Shown one piece after another: positions 1-7,876 of a stretch of DNA of 64,000 nucleotides (position 1 is its first letter; the number at the start of each line of letters is the position of its first letter). A program made the position numbers and the translations under genes. A model generated the notes under the pieces. The model did no database searches and was not told where the DNA came from. It was given only the letters and a program-made list of their open reading frames with translations. The stretch comes from Hahella sp. HN01 (GTDB lineage Bacteria; Pseudomonadota; Gammaproteobacteria; Pseudomonadales; Oleiphilaceae): NCBI RefSeq assembly GCF_018986435.1, contig NZ_JAHMIN010000001.1, positions 384,451 through 448,450 of the forward strand. The letters run 5' to 3'.

Positions 1-40
1 TATTAATATTTATTGAATGGTGGCTGTCGGCGTCCGCCGT

Positions 41-613
41 TTACAAGTTCCGCTGCGACTCCCGGCTGTCGGGATAACGCTTTTTCTCGATGGCGTAGTA
101 CGCCTTCAGCAGGTCGACCTCCAGGCCAATCGCCTCGCGGGCTTCTTTCAAGGTGTAACTTGAATATTGTTCGAAATCCACTGTGTCCAGAGGCGTACAG
201 TCAGAGACGTAGCCCAGTCGCACGGCGTCTTTGTATACCTGCAGGTCTTCGTCATTCATCTGATAGACCTTGGGGTACAGATACTTGGCGAAGAAGCTGT
301 ATAAACGTTCTTCCGTCGTCGTCACCCGGTTGGTGCTGCCCATGGTGAAGCCAAGCACAAAGGCTTCATCTTTTGGCGCCACGCCCCGTCCCAGCAGTAC
401 GTGGATATAATCATGCGCTTTCAGGCCGGTGGCGCCGTTGAACAGATTGACGCCGGGGATGTCAAATTTGGGGTTCTCCACCAACTGAATAATCAGCGGA
501 ATGTCTTCCTGTTTCAGAGCAATGCTCTGAATGCTGGCGAATGCTTCCGCCACAGTCATTTGGTCATCGTCCAGCTTGATGTGCCATTTTGCCACACGTT
601 CGGGTAATGCCAT
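41..613 (-). CDS. Hypothetical protein with Coq4-like HDxxH motif
   Basis: This encodes a soluble protein of about 190 residues with no signal peptide or membrane segment. Residues 67-71 read HDYIH and continue as VLLGRG, followed by a predicted helix with EAFVLGFTMG. The HDxxH pattern followed by a glycine turn and a long helix recalls the metal-binding core of Coq4-type proteins, which act in ubiquinone synthesis. The resemblance is by eye only and the rest of the chain is not recognised. I chose the ATG at 613 rather than the one at 625 because a GGAG lies eight bases before it. The next gene on the same strand starts more than 100 bases upstream, so this looks monocistronic. The metal-binding idea is inference. 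Confidence 0.6.
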   Translation of the reverse strand: MALPERVAKWHIKLDDDQMTVAEAFASIQSIALKQEDIPLIIQLVENPKFDIPGVNLFNGATGLKAHDYIHVLLGRGVAPKDEAFVLGFTMGSTNRVTTTEERLYSFFAKYLYPKVYQMNDEDLQVYKDAVRLGYVSDCTPLDTVDFEQYSSYTLKEAREAIGLEVDLLKAYYAIEKKRYPDSRESQRNL

Positions 614-751
614 GGTTGTCTCCATGAGTTTGAGCGAGCTAGCGAATGTTTATACGTCAGTTACACAGTATAGGCCGGGCGTCTGGAGAAGAGACGACGA
701 ACGGGTATAAAGCGCCGTTTCTCATGACTTTCCGTCATTTAATTATAAATT

Positions 752-1279
752 TCAATCGCATATGCGCTTATAACGCATCTGCACCAGCCCGCTGGAGAAG
801 GTTTCCGCCAACTGAAAGTCCAGGCGCGCGCAGGCGTCTACGGGGGGAAACAGCGGAATACCCTGGCCCAGTAAAACGGGCACATAGGAAATAATGTACT
901 CGTCCACCAGGTCTTCTTCCTGGAAGGAAGCCAGCAGCTCGCCGCCGCCCACCAGCCAGATTCGTTTGTAATCCAGCGCCCGAAAATGCGCCACTAAGGT
1001 GGAGGGATCGCCGGCGCAACGCTCCACTCCCGGGGCGAGCTTTAAATCCTCCTGCCGGGAGAACACCCATACCGGTTTCCCCTGGTAGGGCCAGGCGCCC
1101 AGCTCCAGCACTTTGAGATAGGTCTTGCTCCCCATGACCAACGCATCGACGCCGTTGTAAAACGTCTCGTAGCCATAGTCTTCATTTTCATCCGCCACAG
1201 ACGCCAGCCAGTCCACCTTTCCTTGTAGATCGGCGATGTAGCCGTCAAGACTGGCGGCCACGTAATACACTATTTCCAT
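752..1279 (-). CDS. Dihydrofolate reductase / RibD C-terminal family protein
   Basis: This is a 175-residue cytosolic protein of the RibD C-terminal (DHFR-like) fold. The start MEIVYYVAASLDGYIA is the typical first strand and active-site loop of the family, and the segments VDALVMGSKTY, PVWVFSR, RIWLVGGGELL and EYIISYVPVLLGQGIPLF match the usual nucleotide-binding and C-terminal strands in order. Such proteins are NAD(P)H-dependent reductases, often of unknown substrate; true RibD would carry an N-terminal deaminase domain, absent here. It stands alone, with the divergent solute-binding protein gene beyond a 211-base spacer. The family is secure and the substrate is not known. Confidence 0.85.
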   Translation of the reverse strand: MEIVYYVAASLDGYIADLQGKVDWLASVADENEDYGYETFYNGVDALVMGSKTYLKVLELGAWPYQGKPVWVFSRQEDLKLAPGVERCAGDPSTLVAHFRALDYKRIWLVGGGELLASFQEEDLVDEYIISYVPVLLGQGIPLFPPVDACARLDFQLAETFSSGLVQMRYKRICD

Positions 1280-1490
1280 ACACGAAAGACCTTAACAGTT
1301 TTCAATGGTTATCGGTTGTCGCCAAATAAAACCGCGCTGATTACACGCTCTCCGGGAATACAGCTAGAATTAAATGCAAGACAACGTCACATGCTTAAGT
1401 CCGGAAATAATAAGCTCCCAAGAGCGCTCTGTTTTTCTGGGCAAGTAATGCCTGTTTTTTAGCGCATGACGAAGGGGCGATGATAGAACA

Positions 1491-2291
1491 ATGAACTTTA
1501 TTAATCATCCGTGGCGCCGCGCCGTATTGCTGGCCGTCATCGCGCTATGGTTTATTATACCCCCGACCGTTCATGCCCAGGACGCCCAGACTAGCGCACC
1601 GGAAAGCAGGCTGATCAGATTCAATATGAGCGATGGCGGCGGCTTTCCGCCGTTCACCTACTACGACGAACATAACCAGCCGCAAGGCATCATGTATGAA
1701 GTGCTGGCTACCGTGGCGAACCGGCGCAATTACCAACTCAAATTAATGGCCCTGCCCCGCAAGCGACTCGACAGCATGCTCGCAACCGGCGATGTGGATG
1801 TGGTGACCCTGGCGCGGGAATGGACGGATGCGCCAACGCAGTTTCTATGGTCGAAACCGGTGATTCCCCATCGCGATGTGATTTTTTCCCTGCGCGATCG
1901 CAATCTGCAATTTAAGAAAGTCGAAGAATTGGTAGGCATGACCCTGGTGGTGCGTTTCGGCTACCACTATCCGTTGCTGGACCCTTATTTTGAGGATGGC
2001 CTGATCAAGCGTCAGGAAGATTACAGTGAAAGCATCATGCTGTCGCATCTGCTAAAAACGCCGGACCGGGTCGACGGCGCCGTTATCAATGAGATGGTTG
2101 GTCTGTGGTTGATCAAGGAGAAACGTCTGGGCAATCAATTCGTCCTCTCCGACCAGGATGTCAGCACCGTGTGGTTTCGCTTCGCCGTGACGCCGCAGCG
2201 CAAACAATTACTGGCCGATATCGACGCCGTGCTGCAGGATCTGAAAGATTCCGGCGATCTACAGGAAATTATCGCCCGCTATCAACCCTGA
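1491..2291 (+). CDS. Periplasmic solute-binding protein, family 3 (orphan)
   Basis: This 266-residue protein has a signal peptide (hydrophobic run around residues 12-27, ending near VHAQD) and a family 3 extracellular solute-binding fold: GGGFPPFTYYDEHNQPQGIM is the typical opening strand and loop, followed by PRKRLDSMLATGDVDVV. Family members bind amino acids or similar small molecules in the periplasm and hand them to an ABC permease. No permease or ATPase gene lies next to it, and three similar lone proteins occur in this window, so it may serve a distant transporter or a sensor. The ligand cannot be read from the sequence. Confidence 0.85.
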   Translation: MNFINHPWRRAVLLAVIALWFIIPPTVHAQDAQTSAPESRLIRFNMSDGGGFPPFTYYDEHNQPQGIMYEVLATVANRRNYQLKLMALPRKRLDSMLATGDVDVVTLAREWTDAPTQFLWSKPVIPHRDVIFSLRDRNLQFKKVEELVGMTLVVRFGYHYPLLDPYFEDGLIKRQEDYSESIMLSHLLKTPDRVDGAVINEMVGLWLIKEKRLGNQFVLSDQDVSTVWFRFAVTPQRKQLLADIDAVLQDLKDSGDLQEIIARYQP

Positions 2292-2303
2292 CAGCGCTGC
2301 GGA

Positions 2304-2969
2304 CTACGCCGCGAATTCCGACACCCGATACTCCGCTTTGATGACGACCTCCAGATAATCCAAGTGATTCATCGCCAGTTCAAAGCCTTCACTGTCATCG
2401 CATCCGCCGGGTCCTCGCGCTTTCATCAGACTGCGGCTGCGGGTCAGCCCCGCCATCGCCTGACGGTTAGGCTCGTCCCATTTTGGATAGAGACTGTGTA
2501 CGGCGATCAGGCGCACACCCAGGGCGTCCGCCAGCTCCAAGGCCTGCTTTTTGTTTTCCCTGGCGGCGGACTTCATGATCTCCAGCTTCCTGGTCTCCAG
2601 ATAGGAATACTCCCACTGGATATCTTCCAGAGAGATGTTTTTCGTGGTCGCCGCCAGGGCCAGAGTTTGCGGCACATCGGCAATCGCCAGCGATTGCAGC
2701 TTGAGCGTGAACGTCACCGAGGAAGCGCCGGCGAACATGCCGGATTTAGAGGTCACGCGGATATTCTCAAGGGATAGCTTGCTTTCATCCACCCCCAGCC
2801 GCTTCAAGCCATCGATAAGGCTTTTGACATCCTTCAACTTCTTCAACGCTTCGGTGGTGAACACCGAAGACTCCCCCGATACCTTGAGCGCCAGCGTCGC
2901 CGCGTCGGGAGACACTTTCACCTTCTCCACGGTTTCCATGGTGATTCTATCGGGATATTTTTCGCTCAT
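2304..2969 (-). CDS. SIMPL domain-containing protein
   Basis: This protein of about 221 residues looks like a SIMPL (DUF541) domain: a strand with VSPDAATLALKVSGES, a helix with EALKKLKDVKSLIDGLKRLG, a SLENIRVTSKSG strand, and a late helix AARENKKQALELADALGVRL. Members are of poorly defined function and are usually exported, but no signal peptide is visible here, which is unusual. I chose the ATG at 2969 because GGAG lies nine bases upstream; an in-frame TTG sits two codons earlier. It follows the large glycosidase-like gene by only 15 bases on the same strand, so the two are probably cotranscribed. Confidence 0.75.
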   Translation of the reverse strand: MSEKYPDRITMETVEKVKVSPDAATLALKVSGESSVFTTEALKKLKDVKSLIDGLKRLGVDESKLSLENIRVTSKSGMFAGASSVTFTLKLQSLAIADVPQTLALAATTKNISLEDIQWEYSYLETRKLEIMKSAARENKKQALELADALGVRLIAVHSLYPKWDEPNRQAMAGLTRSRSLMKARGPGGCDDSEGFELAMNHLDYLEVVIKAEYRVSEFAA

Positions 2970-2984
2970 GCTCAAGCTCTCCTG

Positions 2985-5306
2985 TTATTGCAGCATGTCC
3001 CGCAATGGAATCAGGCTGCGCTCGCCCTCGGACGATACAATCGCCACAGATTGGGCCGGTATGGCTGACTGACCCGCTTTACGCTCCTGAGAGGAAAAGT
3101 TCGCGGTAATCGTCGTGCCGTCCGCGAAGCGGGTGGATTGCAGCAGACGATCCTGCGACAGGAACTCAAACCCCGTCATGCGCGTACTGTAAAGTTTTTC
3201 ATGCCAGGGACGGAACACTTTATCGTAGGTGGCGATAACAGGCAGGTCGCGCTTCTGATTCGCCGCGTTCAGATGGTACATCGGCGGAATCATGTACAAC
3301 AACTGCAGCAGCCCCACGTCCACGCGGGTTTCTTTGAACTTCAGCGAGGGGTATTCCCAGTGCAGGGTCGCCACAACGCTATCGTGCAACGCCAGCTGAT
3401 ACAGCGGCAAGCGATAGGCGGGGTTGTAGTAAATATTGCGCAGCGCCGGCTTGATCGGTTTGGTGGCGAAGAACAGCGAGGGAGCCTCAGGCGGCCAGTA
3501 GTTGCCGCGATAATAGGTGGATTGGCGGTTCTTGCCAGTGTCAGGGTCCGTCCAGCTGAACGGCGTGATGGTCATGCCATGAGCAAATTCAATGGCGTTC
3601 GCAAACAACGCGGAGCCGCCTTCGCTCCCCGTGACCAGCGCCAGTTCTTCCCGTGGGAAATTCAATCGTTGCGTACGCGCCGCCACATCCTGCGCTTCAC
3701 TGGTTTTGCGCCCTTCCGTGTAGTCCTCATAGATCATGCCAGTGGCGTCCACATCCAGGAACAAACTGTTGAGTTTGGCCTCACGCGTCACCGCCGTCAT
3801 GCGCTGCTCCGCATAGTCTTCAATCGCCACTGGGTTAGCGTAGGCGCCCACACTGGAGAAACCGGAGACGACACTACCGTCTTCCCGTCGGTAGGGCGCC
3901 TTTTCCCAGTTTTCGCGGCCGACCTGGGCGGTCAGCCAAGTGCGCGGCTCATCCGGCGCGTGAATGCTGCCGTAGCTGTCATAGACTCCCACCAGATAGC
4001 CCGCCGCCTTCGCAGCTTTCACCGATTGCGGATGCCATAAGGTATCCAGCCAGTCGTTGGCTCCCAGCCAGGCGCTGGTCAGCCCGGCCTTGCGCAGCGC
4101 GGCGATGGTGTCCGTGGAGAAACCGCCGCCCCAGGACTCCGGCTCGGCCATCATGGAGCCGAACGCCTGCTGCATGGCCGTGCGCATCGCGTCTCCCCGC
4201 AGCACTTCCATCGCGGGATCATGTCCGCCCGGTAAGGGATGCTGCGCCGGCGCATCGATGGCTTTGATCAACGCCCCATTCACCGCCCTGACGATAGCCT
4301 CGCGAGAGTATTTCGAGACAAATCCCGCATCCCCCTGCGCCTCCTTGAAGGCCTGGGTAAACATCTTGCGCGCCTCTTTATCACACTGCGCCCAAAGTTT
4401 TTGCGCGAGATGACCCGGCGTCTGGTACTTGGCGGCGAATTCACGCACGAAGGGACGCCAGCTCTTAATATCCTCCGGCTTGATCAGACCGCTGCTCCAC
4501 AGGTAAATATGCGGCGCGCCAGCCAGCTTGGCTACATTGGGGTTTTGCGCGAGTTTATCGTCCAGCGTCAGCAACCCCTGACGCTCCAACAGCTCGCGAT
4601 AAGCCAAGGCGCCGGCGACAGGCGTAGCCGCGCCCTTCTGTAAACGCACCAGATAAGGCCGATCCGGCATCAGCGGCGAGAATTCATGACTCACGCCCAG
4701 ACGCAATGCGCCCTCATCCCGATTGAAAGTCATGGCGGTATTGAAGGGGTTTTCCAATGTCCAGGTCAGAGAGTAGCCGGCTTGTCCGTCGCCGCCAGCG
4801 CGCACTTCCGTCCAAAACGGCATGGACAGCAGTTCCGTCACCGCGGACTCGTCGTACTTTTCCTGTAACCAATCCGCCCACGCCGCATCATCGGCCGGGA
4901 TATAAAAACCCTCGCCCAATGGCAGGCCGTAAGCGGACACCTGGCGCGCCGCCGACGTCGGCCAGTCAATATGCGTCTTGGGCTTATCGGCGCTGATGGC
5001 GAAAGTCAGAGCGCCATGATCAACAGCGACTTTCACGTCAAACGCGTTTTCCTGCAGGGCAATACGCCAATGGCGCTGGTCTCCCTCCACAAACACCACA
5101 TTTTTGACGTCTTCGACAGCAAACGCCGCCGCTGAGGCGGGAGATTGAGTCTGATTCATCTGTACAGTCACCGCCAACGTGGCGGGATCGATCAGATACA
5201 GGTCGTCGCCAACGGCGACTTGCAACGGTTGAGCATTCCCGGACGCCGCCCAGGTTGGTTGCAACGCCATGGATAATAGCGCCGCCAATACGGAGATTCG
5301 TTTCAT
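2985..5306 (-). CDS. Large secreted glycoside hydrolase-like protein
   Basis: The 773-residue product has an N-terminal signal peptide (cleavage likely near TWAAS, residue 20). An N-terminal beta-rich region with a carbohydrate-mutarotase look is followed by what seems to be a TIM-barrel section with LYLWSS-like strands, a conserved-looking VGVYDSYGSIH, NSLFLDVDATGMIYEDY and a late HWEYPSLKF. This layout recalls retaining glycosidases of the GH101/GH129 (clan GH-R) or DUF5696 type, which act on O-glycans. Acidic residues in SLFLDVDA (about residue 520) and nearby are candidate catalytic residues. Assignment to one family is not possible by eye. It is followed after 15 bases by the SIMPL-domain gene. 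Upstream lies a pair of direct repeats that may regulate it. Confidence 0.6.
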   Translation of the reverse strand: MKRISVLAALLSMALQPTWAASGNAQPLQVAVGDDLYLIDPATLAVTVQMNQTQSPASAAAFAVEDVKNVVFVEGDQRHWRIALQENAFDVKVAVDHGALTFAISADKPKTHIDWPTSAARQVSAYGLPLGEGFYIPADDAAWADWLQEKYDESAVTELLSMPFWTEVRAGGDGQAGYSLTWTLENPFNTAMTFNRDEGALRLGVSHEFSPLMPDRPYLVRLQKGAATPVAGALAYRELLERQGLLTLDDKLAQNPNVAKLAGAPHIYLWSSGLIKPEDIKSWRPFVREFAAKYQTPGHLAQKLWAQCDKEARKMFTQAFKEAQGDAGFVSKYSREAIVRAVNGALIKAIDAPAQHPLPGGHDPAMEVLRGDAMRTAMQQAFGSMMAEPESWGGGFSTDTIAALRKAGLTSAWLGANDWLDTLWHPQSVKAAKAAGYLVGVYDSYGSIHAPDEPRTWLTAQVGRENWEKAPYRREDGSVVSGFSSVGAYANPVAIEDYAEQRMTAVTREAKLNSLFLDVDATGMIYEDYTEGRKTSEAQDVAARTQRLNFPREELALVTGSEGGSALFANAIEFAHGMTITPFSWTDPDTGKNRQSTYYRGNYWPPEAPSLFFATKPIKPALRNIYYNPAYRLPLYQLALHDSVVATLHWEYPSLKFKETRVDVGLLQLLYMIPPMYHLNAANQKRDLPVIATYDKVFRPWHEKLYSTRMTGFEFLSQDRLLQSTRFADGTTITANFSSQERKAGQSAIPAQSVAIVSSEGERSLIPLRDMLQ

Positions 5307-5611
5307 AATTACGTATAACTTGAATAGAAGTTGGATCGAGGTATCGCTTTAACTCACTCAGGTTCCCGAATGAAAGCAACAGGAGCATTTGGGCGCGGAC
5401 TTATGGATAAGTGATTGGTCTTATAGGTAAGTCATTGATAATAGAAGCCGCCATGCTCCGGGAACTTAAACGTGTAAGCCCAATGCACTATAAAATAAAA
5501 GTATCCCGGTTTCTGCATGGCGAAGGAGCCCTCTTTCCGTCGAATGACTTGAAAGCCTTGGCGGCGTAGGACTGGCAAAGTTATGAAATTTTATTCATGA
5601 GAGTGGGATGG
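5307..5611. other. Intergenic region upstream of the glycosidase-like gene
   Basis: This 305-base stretch separates two minus-strand genes. I see no convincing reading frame. It holds an imperfect 18-base direct repeat (reported separately) and AT-rich stretches that may contain the promoter of the glycosidase-like gene. No clear terminator hairpin for that upstream gene's neighbour was found. Confidence 0.4.
5400..5437. repeat. Imperfect 18-bp direct repeat, 20-bp period
   Basis: CTTATGGATAAGTGATTG at 5400-5417 is repeated as CTTATAGGTAAGTCATTG at 5420-5437, 15 of 18 bases identical, start to start 20 bases, close to two helical turns. It lies about 95-130 bases upstream of the glycosidase-like start on the minus strand. 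Direct repeats in phase like this often bind an activator dimer; that role is inference. Confidence 0.4.
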
Positions 5612-7045
5612 CTAAAGCCCATATCTCAACGCTACGTAGAGATTGCTGTTGTCCTTGAGCTGGCCAAAAAAGGTTTCCACTTTCTCTCCGTAGAAAACAT
5701 TAGCGCCACTCTCCACGCGCCAGTGATCGTCTACCTTGTAGTTAGCCTTTAAACGCAAGTAGCCGTCGTCTTCGCTGGGGCTCCAGAAATTGAACAATGA
5801 CAGCGTCAGATTCTGGTTCATCAAAAGCTGGGTCAAACGCAGCGTCACCACCTCCCGGCGCTTGTCCTTCAGATATGCGCCAGAGGGCTGCGAGGCCTTG
5901 AAGGCGTCATAATCCTGCATGGACTCAACATAGAACTGCACCGCGCCAGTCAGCTCCGGCAGCAGCTCGCGTTCATAGCCAACCAAAGCGCGCCACTCAC
6001 TGTTGCGCACCCAGGGGTCGTCACCGCGCTCATCCTCCAGGCTGTCATAGTAGCCCAGCTCCGCATTGGCTACGCCGCCGGCGACAGGACCACGCACGCT
6101 CGCGCCCCACACCTGCAGCTCAGGAAACCTATACAGGCCGCTGTCAGGATTAACGCCCGCCGGGCTTTTCCAGAAGCCGCGATAATAATAGGCGGCCAGT
6201 TCATAAGGACCCAATAGACGATAAGCCCGCAACGCCAGTTCATCATCCTGCAACGCGTTTTGACGCCCTTCCACCCGCACGGGCTGATTACGCCCCACCA
6301 CTTCACCGTCGCCAGCGCTGTAGTATGAAATCCGCTCGCCATCAATGTAACGGTCCGCGTCGAATTGCGGCGTGTACACCCAGTCCAGATTCACTACATC
6401 ACTGAAGAAGGATATCTTGGCGGCGTCCGAAGGCGCTTTCAGGTACTCCTCGTCACGGCCAATCATCAGCGCGTTCCAGTCCTTGGGAAAGAGGTCGTTG
6501 ATGAACAACAGATCGCCGGTTCCCCAAGTGAGAATCTGACGTCCCAGCTTGATATCCATCGCATCCGCCGGACGCACCAAAAAGTTGGCTTCGCGCAAGT
6601 CCAGCCAGCCTTCTCCGCGCTCAAGATCGATACGATGATGATCCAATACCGGGTCGTACAGGACATCCGCCACGCCCTTAAACGTGACCGACTCCAGAAA
6701 CGCCTCCGCCTGCCATTGGGCGCGCGCTTCGCCTATGGACGCCCGTTTTTGCGTCGGATCATCCTGCAATCGGGCGCCGAGTCGGGTTTCCGCAAAGCCG
6801 GACATTTGCCACGGAACCGCAGTCAGCCCTGCCTCTGTTCCTTGGTCCCTACCATTCGACTCGGGCTCCGCCAGATCCAGGCCGACAGGCAGGTCCGGCT
6901 CATTGGCGGATGGTTTAGCAGGCTCTTCCAACCCTGTCGGCAGTTGTGGTTCTTCCGCTCCCAGCCCCATAGGCAACGCGGGCTCTTCACCCCAGGCGCG
7001 AGCGCTTATAAGCAGGATCGCGGCGATTCGAAGCGGTGTTTTCAT
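5612..7045 (-). CDS. Outer-membrane beta-barrel protein (DUF1302-like) of an MMPL export operon
   Basis: The 477-residue product has a signal peptide (to about residue 19), a Pro/Glu-rich linker with three copies of LPxGL (residues 24-28, 35-39, 52-56), then a repeated alternating pattern typical of a beta barrel, with segments such as AMDIKLGRQILTWGTGDLLF and the end LYVALRYGL. Proteins of this look (DUF1302-like) are encoded next to MMPL exporters and LolA-like periplasmic proteins, exactly the order here. It is the last gene of the operon, 18 bases after the LolA-like gene. A role as outer-membrane exit or receiver for a hydrophobic cargo is inference. Confidence 0.75.
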   Translation of the reverse strand: MKTPLRIAAILLISARAWGEEPALPMGLGAEEPQLPTGLEEPAKPSANEPDLPVGLDLAEPESNGRDQGTEAGLTAVPWQMSGFAETRLGARLQDDPTQKRASIGEARAQWQAEAFLESVTFKGVADVLYDPVLDHHRIDLERGEGWLDLREANFLVRPADAMDIKLGRQILTWGTGDLLFINDLFPKDWNALMIGRDEEYLKAPSDAAKISFFSDVVNLDWVYTPQFDADRYIDGERISYYSAGDGEVVGRNQPVRVEGRQNALQDDELALRAYRLLGPYELAAYYYRGFWKSPAGVNPDSGLYRFPELQVWGASVRGPVAGGVANAELGYYDSLEDERGDDPWVRNSEWRALVGYERELLPELTGAVQFYVESMQDYDAFKASQPSGAYLKDKRREVVTLRLTQLLMNQNLTLSLFNFWSPSEDDGYLRLKANYKVDDHWRVESGANVFYGEKVETFFGQLKDNSNLYVALRYGL

Positions 7046-7063
7046 CAGTGCTCCCGCCCTCTC

Positions 7064-7876
7064 TCAGCGTAGATACTGACGCGGCGCGCTACGCAAATAA
7101 CGTTCGCTGAAAATATCTTCTGGAATATCCACATCGTAATCGACTTTGCTGTAGCGCATCTGAGTGTAGCCGCCGATTCGCGAGTCGCTCATTTTGGATT
7201 CCGTCACTGTCTGATAGCCGTCCACCATTTCCACCCGCGTCGCCTGATAGGTGCGATAAGCCCGATCCGATGCATCGTAAAACTCTGTTTTCACTGGAAT
7301 AAAGGTGGTCTTGTGAATCCAGTTTTTGTAGTAGGCGAACTCCACATTGCCGGTGTTTTTTGGCGTGCTTTTCAGCACGTAGTAGTTGTCCGTCTCTTCG
7401 AGCAACACATGATTGTCTTCATCCGGGGTGCGCCCGGACACATCTTCATAGAAAAAATGTGAGCCCATGAAGCTGGTGCGTTCATCACTGGCGGAAATGC
7501 GTTTCACCAGATCCAGCGCCGGCAGATAGAGCCAACGGTCGTCATCTCCCTTCACATGCTTCCATACCAGGAAGGCGCTTTTGCTCACATCCGCCGGGCT
7601 GTGAAAGTACACATAAAACTTCTGATCGCCGTCGCCTGCGTCGTCAATGTCTTTCCGCAGAATGGTGAATTCCCGCGAGCGCTCCCGGTTCTGCGCGTCG
7701 AAGATGCGCATATCCACCCTCGCCTTGCCGTCCACGCCCTGATAATAAGCCGCGTGGCTGGCCTTGCGTACGATGTCATCCACCTGCGCCTGATCCACAG
7801 CGCCCGCCGGCGTCGCCGAAATTCCCGTCATGACGAATACCCAGGTCGTCGCCCATCGTTTTAATGAAAGACTCAT
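7064..7876 (-). CDS. Outer membrane lipoprotein-sorting (LolA-like) protein
   Basis: This 270-residue exported protein (signal peptide ending near PAGAVD, residue 27) matches the LolA-like 'outer membrane lipoprotein-sorting' family: VDMRIFDAQNRERSREFTIL, KSAFLVWKHVKGDDDRWLYLPAL, RTSFMGSHFFYEDVSG and the late TESKMSDSRIGGYTQMRYS are its usual strands. The half-barrel fold can hold an acyl chain, so family members are thought to carry lipids or lipid-like molecules across the periplasm. Its start overlaps the end of the MMPL exporter gene by four bases (ATGA), which points to coupled translation and a common task. The actual cargo is not known. Confidence 0.85.
   Translation of the reverse strand: MSLSLKRWATTWVFVMTGISATPAGAVDQAQVDDIVRKASHAAYYQGVDGKARVDMRIFDAQNRERSREFTILRKDIDDAGDGDQKFYVYFHSPADVSKSAFLVWKHVKGDDDRWLYLPALDLVKRISASDERTSFMGSHFFYEDVSGRTPDEDNHVLLEETDNYYVLKSTPKNTGNVEFAYYKNWIHKTTFIPVKTEFYDASDRAYRTYQATRVEMVDGYQTVTESKMSDSRIGGYTQMRYSKVDYDVDIPEDIFSERYLRSAPRQYLR

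Noticed and set aside
3138-4040. Plus-strand frame of about 300 codons inside the glycosidase-like gene
   Set aside because: Antisense to a recognised gene, very rich in Arg and Gln, with no motif.
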